Part shown: piece after piece, positions 1 to 7,171 of the stretch
Numbering within the stretch: the first letter of the stretch is position 1
Layout: the number at the start of each line of letters is the position of its first letter
Assembly: GCF_000155615.1 (NCBI RefSeq)
Contig: NZ_DS989915.1
Location: forward strand, 36,736 to 100,735
DNA length: 64,000 nucleotides
Direction: 5' to 3'
Source: Alcanivorax sp. DG881
GTDB lineage: Bacteria; Pseudomonadota; Gammaproteobacteria; Pseudomonadales; Alcanivoracaceae
Translations under genes and position numbers: made by a program
Notes under the pieces: generated by a model
The model's database searches: none
Seen by the model: only the letters and a program-made list of their open reading frames with translations
Told to the model about the DNA's origin: nothing

Positions 1-2
1 TG

Positions 3-527
3 GGCGAGGATCAGGGCGCGCTGGATGACGATGAGCACCGGGTGATTCACAATATTTTGCGCCTGCATGATATCCGGGTCGGCACCATCATGACCCCGAG
101 CACGGTCTGCCGGGTAGTAGAGCCGGGTCTGACCGTGAGCGCGTTCAAGGAGCGGGAGAAGGGGCAGCCGTTTTCCCGTTACCCGGTGATGAGCGCCAGT
201 GGTGAAGCGAAAGGCTATATCCATAAATCCGATTTGCTGGATAGTGGCCCGGACCAGACCATGCAGGCGTTGGCCCGCGAAGTGTCCATGGTGCATACCA
301 CGCTCAATATCGAAGACTTGTTTAGCGCCATGTTGACCCAACGTCAGCATATGGCGGTGGTTTATGATGACCACGGCACCTGGGTGGGCCTGATCACCCT
401 GGAAGATATTCTGGAAAGCATCCTGGGCCGTGAAATCATGGATGAAACCGATAACGTGGCCGACCTGCGCCTGTATGCGCGCCAACGCTGGAATCGGCGG
501 CTGAAAAAGCAGGACAAACCACAGTAA
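3..527 (+). CDS. CBS-domain protein of the CNNM/DUF21 (hemolysin C-like) family, C-terminal part
   Basis: The reading frame is open from the first bases of the window, so this is the 3' part of a longer gene and the start lies upstream. The visible 174 codons begin with an acidic linker and the motif RVGTIMTP, which in CNNM/CorC-like proteins marks the first CBS domain after the DUF21 membrane domain. A second CBS unit with VGLITLEDILESILG follows. The protein ends about 20 residues later in a basic tail (RRLKKQDKPQ), with no room for a C-terminal CorC/HlyC domain. In the family the CBS pair binds adenine nucleotides and regulates divalent-cation transport; the substrate here is not visible. 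An internal GTG at 42 is unlikely to be the real start because the homology continues upstream of it. Confidence 0.85.
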   Translation, partial: GEDQGALDDDEHRVIHNILRLHDIRVGTIMTPSTVCRVVEPGLTVSAFKEREKGQPFSRYPVMSASGEAKGYIHKSDLLDSGPDQTMQALAREVSMVHTTLNIEDLFSAMLTQRQHMAVVYDDHGTWVGLITLEDILESILGREIMDETDNVADLRLYARQRWNRRLKKQDKPQ

Positions 528-566
528 GGCATCGCGCAACGCGCGCCGAGAATGGAGGAGAGCATT

Positions 567-1535
567 ATGACCGGCATTTACCAAGACAATAGCGAAACCA
601 TCGGTAATACCCCCCTGGTGAAGATCAATCGCATCACTCAGGGCAATATTCTCGCCAAGATCGAATCCCGTAACCCGGCGGGCAGTGTGAAGTGCCGGAT
701 CGGCGCGTCCATGATCTGGGACGCAGAGAAGAGCGGCAAACTGAAGCCGGGTATGACGTTGGTGGAGCCCACTAGTGGTAACACCGGCATCGCGTTGGCC
801 TATGTGGCTGCGGCCCGGGGCTACGATCTGGTGCTGACCATGCCGGATTCCATGAGCTTGGAGCGTCGCAAGATCCTCAAGGCGCTGGGTGCCAAACTGG
901 TGCTGACGCCCGGCGCGAAAGGCATGCCCGGGGCTATCGCCAGGGCAGAAGAGCTGGTGCAGGAAAACCCGGACAGCCACCTGATGCTGCAACAGTTCAA
1001 CAACCCGGCGAACCCGGCGATCCACGAGAAGACCACCGGTCCGGAAATCTGGGAAGCCACCGGTGGTGACATCGATGTACTGGTGAGCGGGGTTGGCACT
1101 GGCGGCACTATCACCGGCGTGGCCCGTTACATCAAGAACAGCCAGGGCAAGGCCATCACGGCGGTGGCGGTGGAACCGGATTCTTCCACCATGATCTCCG
1201 CCGCCCTGAAAGGCGAAGAGCCGACCCATGGTCCCCACAAAATTCAGGGCATTGGCGCCGGCTTTGTGCCGAAGAACCTGGATATGTCAGTGGTGGACCG
1301 GGCGGAGCAGGTCAGCAACGAAGAGGCCATGGAGTGGGCCCACAAGTTGATGCAGGAAGAAGGCATTCTGGCGGGTATTTCCTGTGGGGCGGCCATGTGT
1401 GTAGCGGATCGTCTCAGCCAGCAGCCGGAATTTGCCGGTAAGACCATTGTGGTGGTGCTGCCGGATTCCGGCGAACGTTACCTCAGCTCCCCCTTGTTTG
1501 CCGATACCTTCACTGAACAGGAGCTCGGCCAGTAG
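567..1535 (+). CDS. cysK: Cysteine synthase A (O-acetylserine sulfhydrylase)
   Basis: PLP enzyme that makes L-cysteine from O-acetyl-L-serine and sulfide in the cytoplasm. The sequence runs closely parallel to Cys[18 protein letters not shown] at the N-terminus, the PLP lysine in GSVKCR (K42), the substrate loop PTSGNTG, the phosphate-binding GVGTGGT, and the ending [18 protein letters not shown]. It is 322 residues, the usual CysK length; CysM is shorter and lacks these end motifs. I chose ATG 567 over the in-frame ATG 552 because GGAGGAG lies just upstream of 567 and CysK proteins begin at this point. It is followed by a large palindrome rather than another gene, so it is probably transcribed alone. 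Confidence 0.95.
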   Translation: MTGIYQDNSETIGNTPLVKINRITQGNILAKIESRNPAGSVKCRIGASMIWDAEKSGKLKPGMTLVEPTSGNTGIALAYVAAARGYDLVLTMPDSMSLERRKILKALGAKLVLTPGAKGMPGAIARAEELVQENPDSHLMLQQFNNPANPAIHEKTTGPEIWEATGGDIDVLVSGVGTGGTITGVARYIKNSQGKAITAVAVEPDSSTMISAALKGEEPTHGPHKIQGIGAGFVPKNLDMSVVDRAEQVSNEEAMEWAHKLMQEEGILAGISCGAAMCVADRLSQQPEFAGKTIVVVLPDSGERYLSSPLFADTFTEQELGQ

Positions 1536-1552
1536 TCCGTCGAGGTCAGTTT

Positions 1553-1643
1553 GTAGGTCGGCTTGGGCGAAGGCGTAAGCCGACTGTCAATATTCGCCGC
1601 CCGGTTTATGTCGGCTTACGCCTTTCAGGCTAAGCCGACCTAC
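1553..1643. repeat. REP-type long imperfect palindrome (REPIN-like)
   Basis: Two arms of 32 and 34 bases, 1553-1584 (starting GTAGGTCGGCTT) and 1610-1643 (ending AAGCCGACCTAC), are reverse complements apart from a short central difference, with a 25-base AT-rich loop. It lies directly after cysK and could act as a transcript end or mRNA stabiliser. The GTAGGTCGG core resembles widespread extragenic palindromes, but no associated RAYT transposase is in the window. Confidence 0.8.
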
Positions 1644-1783
1644 GACATGTTTTGGACTCCTTACCGAGGTGGCCAGTAGCGATTCGAGAGTAGAATGTGG
1701 TGTGCAGTTTGGGTTGCCCCCTGTGGGCTGTCCGGGCTGAGCGCTGTACTGTCAGCGGCGGGCAGGGTATAACTGCATGATAA

Positions 1784-1816
1784 GCCCGTACACGGGCAGT
1801 TTCCGCCTTCAGGCGG
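1784..1816 (+). other. Two tandem small hairpins in the leader of the lipoprotein gene
   Basis: GCCCGTACACGGGC (1784-1797) and CCGCCTTCAGGCGG (1803-1816) are two perfect 5-bp-stem hairpins with 4-base loops. They lie end to end, finishing 7 bases before the GGGGGAA ribosome-binding site of the next gene. A TATAAC at 1768-1773 could be the -10 of its promoter, which would place both hairpins at the very 5' end of the transcript. A role in mRNA stability or translation control is inference. Confidence 0.45.
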
Positions 1817-1833
1817 GCTATTGGGGGAACACC

Positions 1834-2100
1834 ATGAAATACCTCGCAGTCATGCTCTGCGGTGCCACATTGCTCAGTGGTTGTTACTTTGAAGAAGATG
1901 ACATCAGCAGCAGTGATCGGCAGGAACAACTTCCTATTGTGCAGAATGATGCGCCGCAAGGTACCCGCGTAGTGCCGGGCGAGCAGGTCATGAGCAGCGG
2001 CCGCTATCGCAACGACATTCAGGTGGCCAATGGCGCTGCCGCGATCAAGGCGACCAGCGAACATTACGGCACCACCGCCGAAATTTCCGTTATTCAGTAA
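1834..2100 (+). CDS. Small predicted lipoprotein, function unknown
   Basis: An 88-residue protein with a short signal peptide and a clear lipobox: MKYLAVMLCGATLLSGC, with the lipidated Cys at position 17. After cleavage the mature part is about 70 residues, acidic at its start (FEEDD) and without further cysteines or membrane segments. Residue +2 is Tyr rather than Asp, so outer-membrane sorting through Lol is expected. The start is ATG 1834, with GGGGGAA at 1823-1829; an upstream in-frame ATG at 1777 would bury the signal peptide and is rejected. I do not recognise a family. It stands alone between cysK and the baiN-like gene. Confidence 0.75.
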   Translation: MKYLAVMLCGATLLSGCYFEEDDISSSDRQEQLPIVQNDAPQGTRVVPGEQVMSSGRYRNDIQVANGAAAIKATSEHYGTTAEISVIQ

Positions 2101-2203
2101 TCACCGGTTTGGGCCGTAAGCCGGCCCGCCGTCCGAGCGGCACCGATGGCACTAGCGGTGCATCCCCGTTATCCTTGCCGGCCGGATTCAGGCTGGTGGT
2201 TTC

Positions 2204-3409
2204 ATGTCAGATAAAGCAGGGGCAGGCACAACCCAGGTCGATGTGGTGGTTATCGGTGCCGGCGCAGCCGGGCTGATGTGTGCGGCCACGGCGGCCTACC
2301 AGGGCCATCGGGTGCTGGTGCTGGACCATGCCAACAAGGCCGGCAAGAAGATCCTTATGTCCGGCGGCGGGCGTTGCAATTTCACCAACCTGAATACCAC
2401 ACCGGAACATTTTGTCTCCGCCAACCCGCATTTCTGCAAATCGGCTCTCAAACGTTACACCCCCTGGCATTTCCTGGAACTGGTGGAGCGCCATGGTATT
2501 GAGCACGTGGAAAAAGCGCCCGGGCAGCTGTTCTGCGCGGATTCGGCCAAAGACATTCTCGGTATGCTGCTGACGGAATGTGAGTGGGCCGGAGCCGAGA
2601 TCCGCCTGAAGACCGATATTCGACGCGTCAGCCAAACGGAATCGGGCTTTTCGCTGAGTACCAGTGCGGGGACCGTCCAGTGTGCGAAGCTGGTGGTGGC
2701 CTGCGGCGGCCTGTCGATTCCCACCATGGGGGCCACCGGTTTTGGCTACCAACTGGCGGAACAATTCGGGTTAAAGGTTCTGCCCACCCGTGCCGGCCTG
2801 GTACCGTTTACCCTGCAGCCTGATGACAAGGCCTGGCTGGCTGCCCTGTCAGGCATCAGCACCGATGTGGTGGCGCAAACCTCAGCGGCGTCCTTCGCCG
2901 AGCCCATGTTGATTACCCATCGTGGCCTGTCCGGGCCTGCCATGTTGCAGGTCTCCAGCTTCTGGACGCCGGGCCAGCCGGTGATCGTGGATTGGTTGCC
3001 CCAGGTGGCAGATCTGTTCGAGCAACTGGTGGAAGAGCGCCGGGCACATCCCAACCGTGGCCTGGAACGATGGTTACGCCAGTACTTCTCCCAGCGGCTG
3101 GCGGCTGCACTGGCCGAGCAATTCGGCTGGCAAGGCAATCTCCAGCAGTTCAGCAATGAACGGCTGGCCAGTGTGGCTGCGACCTTGAAAGGCTGGGCGT
3201 TCAAACCCTCTGGCACCGAAGGGTATCGCACGGCGGAAGTGACCCTGGGCGGGGTGGACACCGATGCCATTTCCTCAAAAACCTTTGAAGTCAAAACGGT
3301 CCCCGGGCTGCATTTTATTGGCGAAGTGCTGGATGTGACCGGACAACTGGGAGGCTTCAATTTCCAGTGGGCGTGGGCCAATGGCTGGTGCACGGGGTTG
3401 GCGTTGTAA
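2204..3409 (+). CDS. BaiN/YhiN (HI0933)-family FAD-dependent oxidoreductase
   Basis: A 401-residue flavoprotein of the HI0933/YhiN family, which includes the intestinal bile-acid enzyme BaiN. Visible signatures are the N-terminal dinucleotide-binding fold VVVIGAGAAGLMCA, the family motif SGGGRCNFTN near residue 52, a second glycine-rich motif ACGGLSIPTMGATG, and the C-terminal FAD-closing stretch GEVLDVTGQLGGFNFQWAW. The physiological substrate of proteobacterial members is generally unknown, so no reaction is assigned. Its length is typical for the family. It is monocistronic in appearance, with a gap and a well-formed promoter before the next gene. Confidence 0.88.
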   Translation: MSDKAGAGTTQVDVVVIGAGAAGLMCAATAAYQGHRVLVLDHANKAGKKILMSGGGRCNFTNLNTTPEHFVSANPHFCKSALKRYTPWHFLELVERHGIEHVEKAPGQLFCADSAKDILGMLLTECEWAGAEIRLKTDIRRVSQTESGFSLSTSAGTVQCAKLVVACGGLSIPTMGATGFGYQLAEQFGLKVLPTRAGLVPFTLQPDDKAWLAALSGISTDVVAQTSAASFAEPMLITHRGLSGPAMLQVSSFWTPGQPVIVDWLPQVADLFEQLVEERRAHPNRGLERWLRQYFSQRLAAALAEQFGWQGNLQQFSNERLASVAATLKGWAFKPSGTEGYRTAEVTLGGVDTDAISSKTFEVKTVPGLHFIGEVLDVTGQLGGFNFQWAWANGWCTGLAL

Positions 3410-3458
3410 AGCGCTGCTCTGGTGGGCGATTGGATGCAGTGAACGGTGGCCTTAAAGC

Positions 3459-3487
3459 TTGCCCCCCTGATACCCCCTTTCTATGAT
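3459..3487 (+). promoter_or_regulatory. Sigma-70-type promoter of the first regulator-hydrolase gene
   Basis: TTGCCC at 3459-3464, a 17-base spacer and TATGAT at 3482-3487 make a good sigma-70 promoter, predicting a transcript start near 3494 and a leader of about 30 bases. The paralogous gene at 7172 has the same arrangement (TTGCCG, 17 bases, TATGCT). Confidence 0.65.
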
Positions 3488-3519
3488 GAAGGTTAATAAG
3501 CGGTGCGCGGGCAGGTGGG

Positions 3520-5238
3520 GTGGTGGTGAGTGACACGGATAATGATGAGCTAATCGGGCAGATTTACGAAACCGCACTTTCCCCCGGCGACTGGGTGGAT
3601 CTGGTCGATACCATTACCAGCTGGACAGATGTTCCCTCAGGCCCACCGTCGGGCTCGGTGAGCACCGATATTGATAGCCGCAGAACCCCTGCCGAAGTCG
3701 AAGTGCTGATCAATCATCTGGATCGTGCCGTGCGTAGCAGTGCGTACATGCATGCGCTTGAGGATCGCACCCGTATCCTCAACGACATGTATAACCAGAT
3801 GCCCTGGCCCATGCTGATGCTCGATGAGCGAATGGGGGTGCTCGAATGCAACCCGGTGGCGGAACAGGCGTTGTCCAGCGGCCCACTGGAGATCCTGCCG
3901 GACCGCTCTTTGCAATTCAGTGACCGGGAGCTGCGCCAGTCGCTGAAGCGGGTGATTTCACTGGAAGCGGGGCGGGAAACGCAGCTTCTCAACTCCCAGC
4001 AAGACTCGGTTTCCTTGCTCTGCCTGCCAGTGAAAAAATCCGATGCGCCGGGCAGTATTTCTCAGGTACGAACCATTGTCTGGGTATTGGCCGGACAGAG
4101 TATGGTGACACCCTCGCCAGAGATGCTTCGTTCCGTCTTTCACATTACCCATGCAGAATCCCGGCTGCTGCACCTGCTGTGCAAAGTCGGCAATCTGAAT
4201 CAGAGTGCCGAGCTACTCAATATCAGCGTGCACACGGCGCGTACTCAGCTCAAGTCCACCATGAGCAAACTTAACGCCAGCAGCCAGGTGCAATTGGTCA
4301 GCCAGGCCATGGGGCATGCCCTGGTGCAAGCCGCCCGGTTGCCGCAGGTGCAGACTGAGCGTGAATTTACACTGACGTTACCCGACGGCCGGGTACTCAG
4401 CTGGTACGAGTATGGCGATCCGAATGGGCGCCCGGTACTGACGCTGGATAACCTGGGGGCTGCGGTGCCCGACCATACGTTTTTTGATGGCTGGTACCGG
4501 GAAAAAGGTTTGCGCATGATCATGATCGTGCGCCCCGGATATGGCATTTCTACCTACAAGAAGAACTTTGAATTTCGGGATTTTGCTGACGATATTCTGG
4601 CCCTCTGTCAGCACCTGAAAATTCAGCGCCCGCCAATGGCCGCGTATTGTGGTGGTGGTCCCTATGCCCTGTGCGCAGCGGCTACAAATCCAGAAATTTT
4701 TGAGCGGCTGGGTATTCTTGCCAGCACGGTTCCCATCGAGCACTTCGAACTGGATAAGCTGGACCGCTTGCACAAAATGTTCCTGCAGCTTTTTCGTCGA
4801 GACCCGCGTCTGTTTGTGTTGATGGGCAGGCTCGGGTTACGCGGCGTGCAACATGCACCGGAAAAGTATTTTGCCAAACTGGCCAAGTCTCTCTGTCAGC
4901 ACGATCAGGACGTTCTCGGCAATCCGGATTTACTGAGTCGGTTGATCAAGTGTATGCGGCGGAGCCATTTTCAGGGGGCAAAGATCCTTATCGATGAATA
5001 CCTGCGTCTGCAGTTTCCCTGGAAAGTGGATCTGGGTGACATCACCATTCCTGTGATTCACTGGCACGGTGAAGATGACCGCATTATTTCTATTGGCAGC
5101 GCCCGCGGTTTGGCGTCCGAGATCCCCGGTGTGAAATTCCGAAGCTTTGCAGGAATGGGGCGCTTCATGATTTATGCCGTTTGGGAGGATTTTCTCAGCG
5201 AGTTGCTGGAATTGCCGGCGGCTACGGAAAACGGGTAA
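3520..5238 (+). CDS. PAS-like / LuxR-type HTH / alpha-beta-hydrolase fusion regulator, copy 1 (catalytic triad degraded)
   Basis: A 572-residue three-part protein. Residues 1-190 start with a conserved block (DNDELIGQIYETALSPGDWV) and continue into a PAS-like region (PWPMLMLDERMGVLECNPVA). Residues 198-270 look like a LuxR/GerE DNA-binding domain, with the recognition-helix pattern ISVHTARTQLKSTMSKL. Residues 285-565 are an alpha/beta-hydrolase fold. The nucleophile elbow reads YCGGGPYA, so Cys377 stands where Ser is usual. The acid is present (D520 in HGEDD), but the expected His is Arg548 (GMGRFM), so catalysis looks lost and the domain may sense a ligand instead. GTGs at 3520, 3523 and 3526 are all possible starts; AGGTGGGG just upstream favours 3526. 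A paralogue lies at 7172-8893. The DNA target is unknown. Confidence 0.8.
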   Translation: MVVSDTDNDELIGQIYETALSPGDWVDLVDTITSWTDVPSGPPSGSVSTDIDSRRTPAEVEVLINHLDRAVRSSAYMHALEDRTRILNDMYNQMPWPMLMLDERMGVLECNPVAEQALSSGPLEILPDRSLQFSDRELRQSLKRVISLEAGRETQLLNSQQDSVSLLCLPVKKSDAPGSISQVRTIVWVLAGQSMVTPSPEMLRSVFHITHAESRLLHLLCKVGNLNQSAELLNISVHTARTQLKSTMSKLNASSQVQLVSQAMGHALVQAARLPQVQTEREFTLTLPDGRVLSWYEYGDPNGRPVLTLDNLGAAVPDHTFFDGWYREKGLRMIMIVRPGYGISTYKKNFEFRDFADDILALCQHLKIQRPPMAAYCGGGPYALCAAATNPEIFERLGILASTVPIEHFELDKLDRLHKMFLQLFRRDPRLFVLMGRLGLRGVQHAPEKYFAKLAKSLCQHDQDVLGNPDLLSRLIKCMRRSHFQGAKILIDEYLRLQFPWKVDLGDITIPVIHWHGEDDRIISIGSARGLASEIPGVKFRSFAGMGRFMIYAVWEDFLSELLELPAATENG

Positions 5239-5262
5239 CCGCCTGCGGGGCGGGTCAGGTGC

Positions 5263-5679
5263 TTAGGCAATACCGGGGAACTTTGCCTTGAAGTCCTCGG
5301 GTACGGGCATCACGCCGTGATTTTGGTGATCAAAAAACACGAAGCCCTGCTTGGCCAAGACCACCAGTTGCCCACTGGGCTGTTTGGTTACCCGAAAAAT
5401 CAGGTCTGCCCCGTACTTGTTGAAATCCATCAGCCCCACTTCAAACTGCAAATCGTCCTGCGCAAAGCTTTCTGCACGATAGCTGGCTACCAGGTCGGTC
5501 ACCACAATGCGCTCCTGGCTGTAATCGATATCGCAGAAGAATCGGTAGCGAGCTTCGGAAAGCAGCGAAATCATCTGATCATTGCCCACATGTTTGCCGG
5601 TATTCAGGTCGGTCATGCGCACGTTGATGGTATGGGTATAGAGAAACTGCTCGGGCAAATCGAGTTTGACGCGCGCCAT
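5263..5679 (-). CDS. Acyl-CoA thioesterase, hot-dog fold (4-hydroxybenzoyl-CoA thioesterase-like)
   Basis: A 138-residue single hot-dog domain. The N-terminal strand and helix pattern (HTINVRMTDLNTGKHVGNDQMISLLSEARYRFF) resembles YbgC/FcbC-type thioesterases, with Asp at the usual active-site region followed by a GKHVGND loop instead of the DxDAxGHVNN form. Such enzymes hydrolyse short acyl-CoA or aromatic acyl-CoA thioesters in the cytoplasm. The gene is convergent with the first regulator-hydrolase gene (24-base gap) and its upstream region holds a dispersed repeat. The substrate is unknown; placement between two lipid-enzyme-like regulators suggests fatty-acid or hydrocarbon metabolism, which is inference. 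Confidence 0.75.
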   Translation of the reverse strand: MARVKLDLPEQFLYTHTINVRMTDLNTGKHVGNDQMISLLSEARYRFFCDIDYSQERIVVTDLVASYRAESFAQDDLQFEVGLMDFNKYGADLIFRVTKQPSGQLVVLAKQGFVFFDHQNHGVMPVPEDFKAKFPGIA

Positions 5680-5724
5680 GGGAAGAAGCTCCGGTGGAGT
5701 GGGGAGGGCGCTAATTTTAGGTTA

Positions 5725-5918
5725 TTCGTGGATTAGAGTGAATGGCTCGCTTTTCGCCGTCTGAAGGATTTATCGCGAATACCCGGCACTTTGCCAAACG
5801 CTCGACGCCGGATGCCTGACGTAAAACCCCATAGCCTTAGAGGTTGTCGTTATTGCGGAATCTCTTTTGAGGGGTGTTTTAGGGATTGCCTGGGCCATCA
5901 TTCAGGCAATAATCGGGG
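5725..5918 (+). repeat. Dispersed 193-bp element, copy A
   Basis: This stretch matches the reverse complement of 57124-57315 over almost its whole length. Shared blocks include CGCCGTCTGAAGG (5755-5767), TTTATCGCGAATA, a 27-base block from AACGCTCGACGCC (about 5797-5823), TGTCGTTATTGCGG, ATCTCTTTTGAG, CCATCATTCAG and CAATAATCGGG (to 5917). Copy A has an extra insertion of about 14 bases near 5781-5795. No intact ORF is conserved between the copies, so it is a noncoding repeat. Confidence 0.8.
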
Positions 5919-6003
5919 CATGCATTATGCGCAGAGAGCATGGAGGCCAAGGGTTTCAGGTTTTGAAGGCAAGCGTCCGTCGTCGGGCATCCGGCGTCCA
6001 GCG
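5799..6003. repeat. Inverted 23-bp repeat spanning the thioesterase-SDR gap
   Basis: The 23-base sequence at 5799-5821 (CGCTCGACGCCGG...) recurs inverted at 5981-6003 (CGTCGGGCATCCGGCGTCC...) with two mismatches, enclosing about 160 bases. The left arm is part of the dispersed element and the right arm is an additional copy. Together with the dispersed element this accounts for most of the 425-base gap between 5680 and 6104; no gene was found in it. Confidence 0.7.
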
Positions 6004-6104
6004 GTTGCCTGGCAGCGATCTGACTAATTGGCTCAACGGGAGCGTGCTACCGTTCTGGCTGCGGCGAACAATAGTGCCGACTATCCATTATCCAAGGAGG
6101 ATCC

Positions 6105-7022
6105 ATGGCCAAATCCAGCTGGCGCCCAGCGCATATTCCTGACCTTACCGGCAAGACCATACTGGTCACCGGTGCCAACAGTGGTATTGGCCTGGAAGCG
6201 GTGAAGCTGTTTGCCGCCAACGGCGCAGAGGTGATCCTGGCATGCCGAAACACGGCCAAGGCGGAAGCGGCGGTGGAGCAGGTCAGAGAGCAGACTCCGG
6301 ATGCCAGGTTGATTGTCATGCCGCTGGATCTGGCCGATCTGGCATCGGTAAAGGCGTTTGTTGTGGCGCTGAAAGAGCGTATCAGCAAGCTGGATATTCT
6401 GCTCAACAACGCGGGCTTGATGGCGCCGCCGCTACAGCGCACCCAAGATGGCTTTGAAATACAGTTTGGTACCAATCATCTCGGGCACTTCGCGCTTACC
6501 GGCCCCTTGCTGGATCTGCTGGAAGCGGCGCCGGCCCCGCGCATCGTCCAGATCTCCAGCCTGGCGCACCGTAGCGGAAAGATCATGTGGGGGAATCTCA
6601 ATGCGGAGAAGCGTTATTCCCGCTGGCCTTTCTATTGCCAGAGCAAGCTGGCCAACCTGATTTTTGCCAAGGATCTGCACCGCCGCTTGCGCAAACGCGG
6701 CTCAAACATTCAGGTTATGGCAGCCCATCCCGGCTATTCGGCGACCCATCTGCAGGACACCATCCCCGGCGGCGGTCTGTTCAACAAGGTTATGGCCCAG
6801 CCAGCCGAGATGGGCTGCCTGCCGGGGGTGATGGCGGCCACCAGTGATGAGGTGGTCTCCGGAGGTTATTACGGCCCGGATGGAAAAATTCTCGAGCTGC
6901 GGGGCTACCCTGCACCGGCCTTTGCCCGAAAAATCACGGATAACGAAGGCCTGGCGCAACGGTTATGGGACGAGTCCGAACGGCTCACGGGGGTTCGCTA
7001 CCTGAATACACAGGGGCATTGA
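6105..7022 (+). CDS. Short-chain dehydrogenase/reductase (retinol dehydrogenase-like)
   Basis: A 305-residue classical-type SDR. It has the NAD(P) motif TGANSGIG (residues 22-29), an Arg in ACRN just after beta-2 that favours NADP(H), NNAG near residue 105, and catalytic Ser in ISSLAH, Tyr177 and Lys181 (YCQSK). Length and motifs place it with the retinol dehydrogenase/WW-oxidoreductase-like SDRs, which act on lipophilic alcohols, aldehydes or ketones. The start at ATG 6105 is supported by AAGGAGG at 6092-6098. It sits between the two regulator-hydrolase paralogues and next to the thioesterase, a plausible target of either regulator. Confidence 0.88.
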   Translation: MAKSSWRPAHIPDLTGKTILVTGANSGIGLEAVKLFAANGAEVILACRNTAKAEAAVEQVREQTPDARLIVMPLDLADLASVKAFVVALKERISKLDILLNNAGLMAPPLQRTQDGFEIQFGTNHLGHFALTGPLLDLLEAAPAPRIVQISSLAHRSGKIMWGNLNAEKRYSRWPFYCQSKLANLIFAKDLHRRLRKRGSNIQVMAAHPGYSATHLQDTIPGGGLFNKVMAQPAEMGCLPGVMAATSDEVVSGGYYGPDGKILELRGYPAPAFARKITDNEGLAQRLWDESERLTGVRYLNTQGH

Positions 7023-7112
7023 AGAGCGCGCGGCATAAGCCGTTATGAGCCGCTATGTGGGGGTGGCCCTGTCCCTCCCAGGCTTCAGGATTCCCTTTTC
7101 ATCTCCTTCCGG

Positions 7113-7141
7113 TTGCCGCTTCGCAGGTCCCTGCCTATGCT
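7113..7141 (+). promoter_or_regulatory. Sigma-70-type promoter of the second regulator-hydrolase gene
   Basis: TTGCCG at 7113-7118, a 17-base spacer and TATGCT at 7136-7141 predict transcription from about 7148. This helps decide the start of the following gene: ATG 7055 lies upstream of the promoter, whereas TTG 7172 is 31 bases after the -10, as in the paralogue. Confidence 0.65.
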
Positions 7142-7171
7142 ATTTCATGGCTAACGGAATCGGGAACGGCT

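Noticed and set aside
5867..6142. 91-codon frame in the thioesterase-SDR gap
   Set aside because: It runs through the dispersed repeat; the second copy does not keep the frame.
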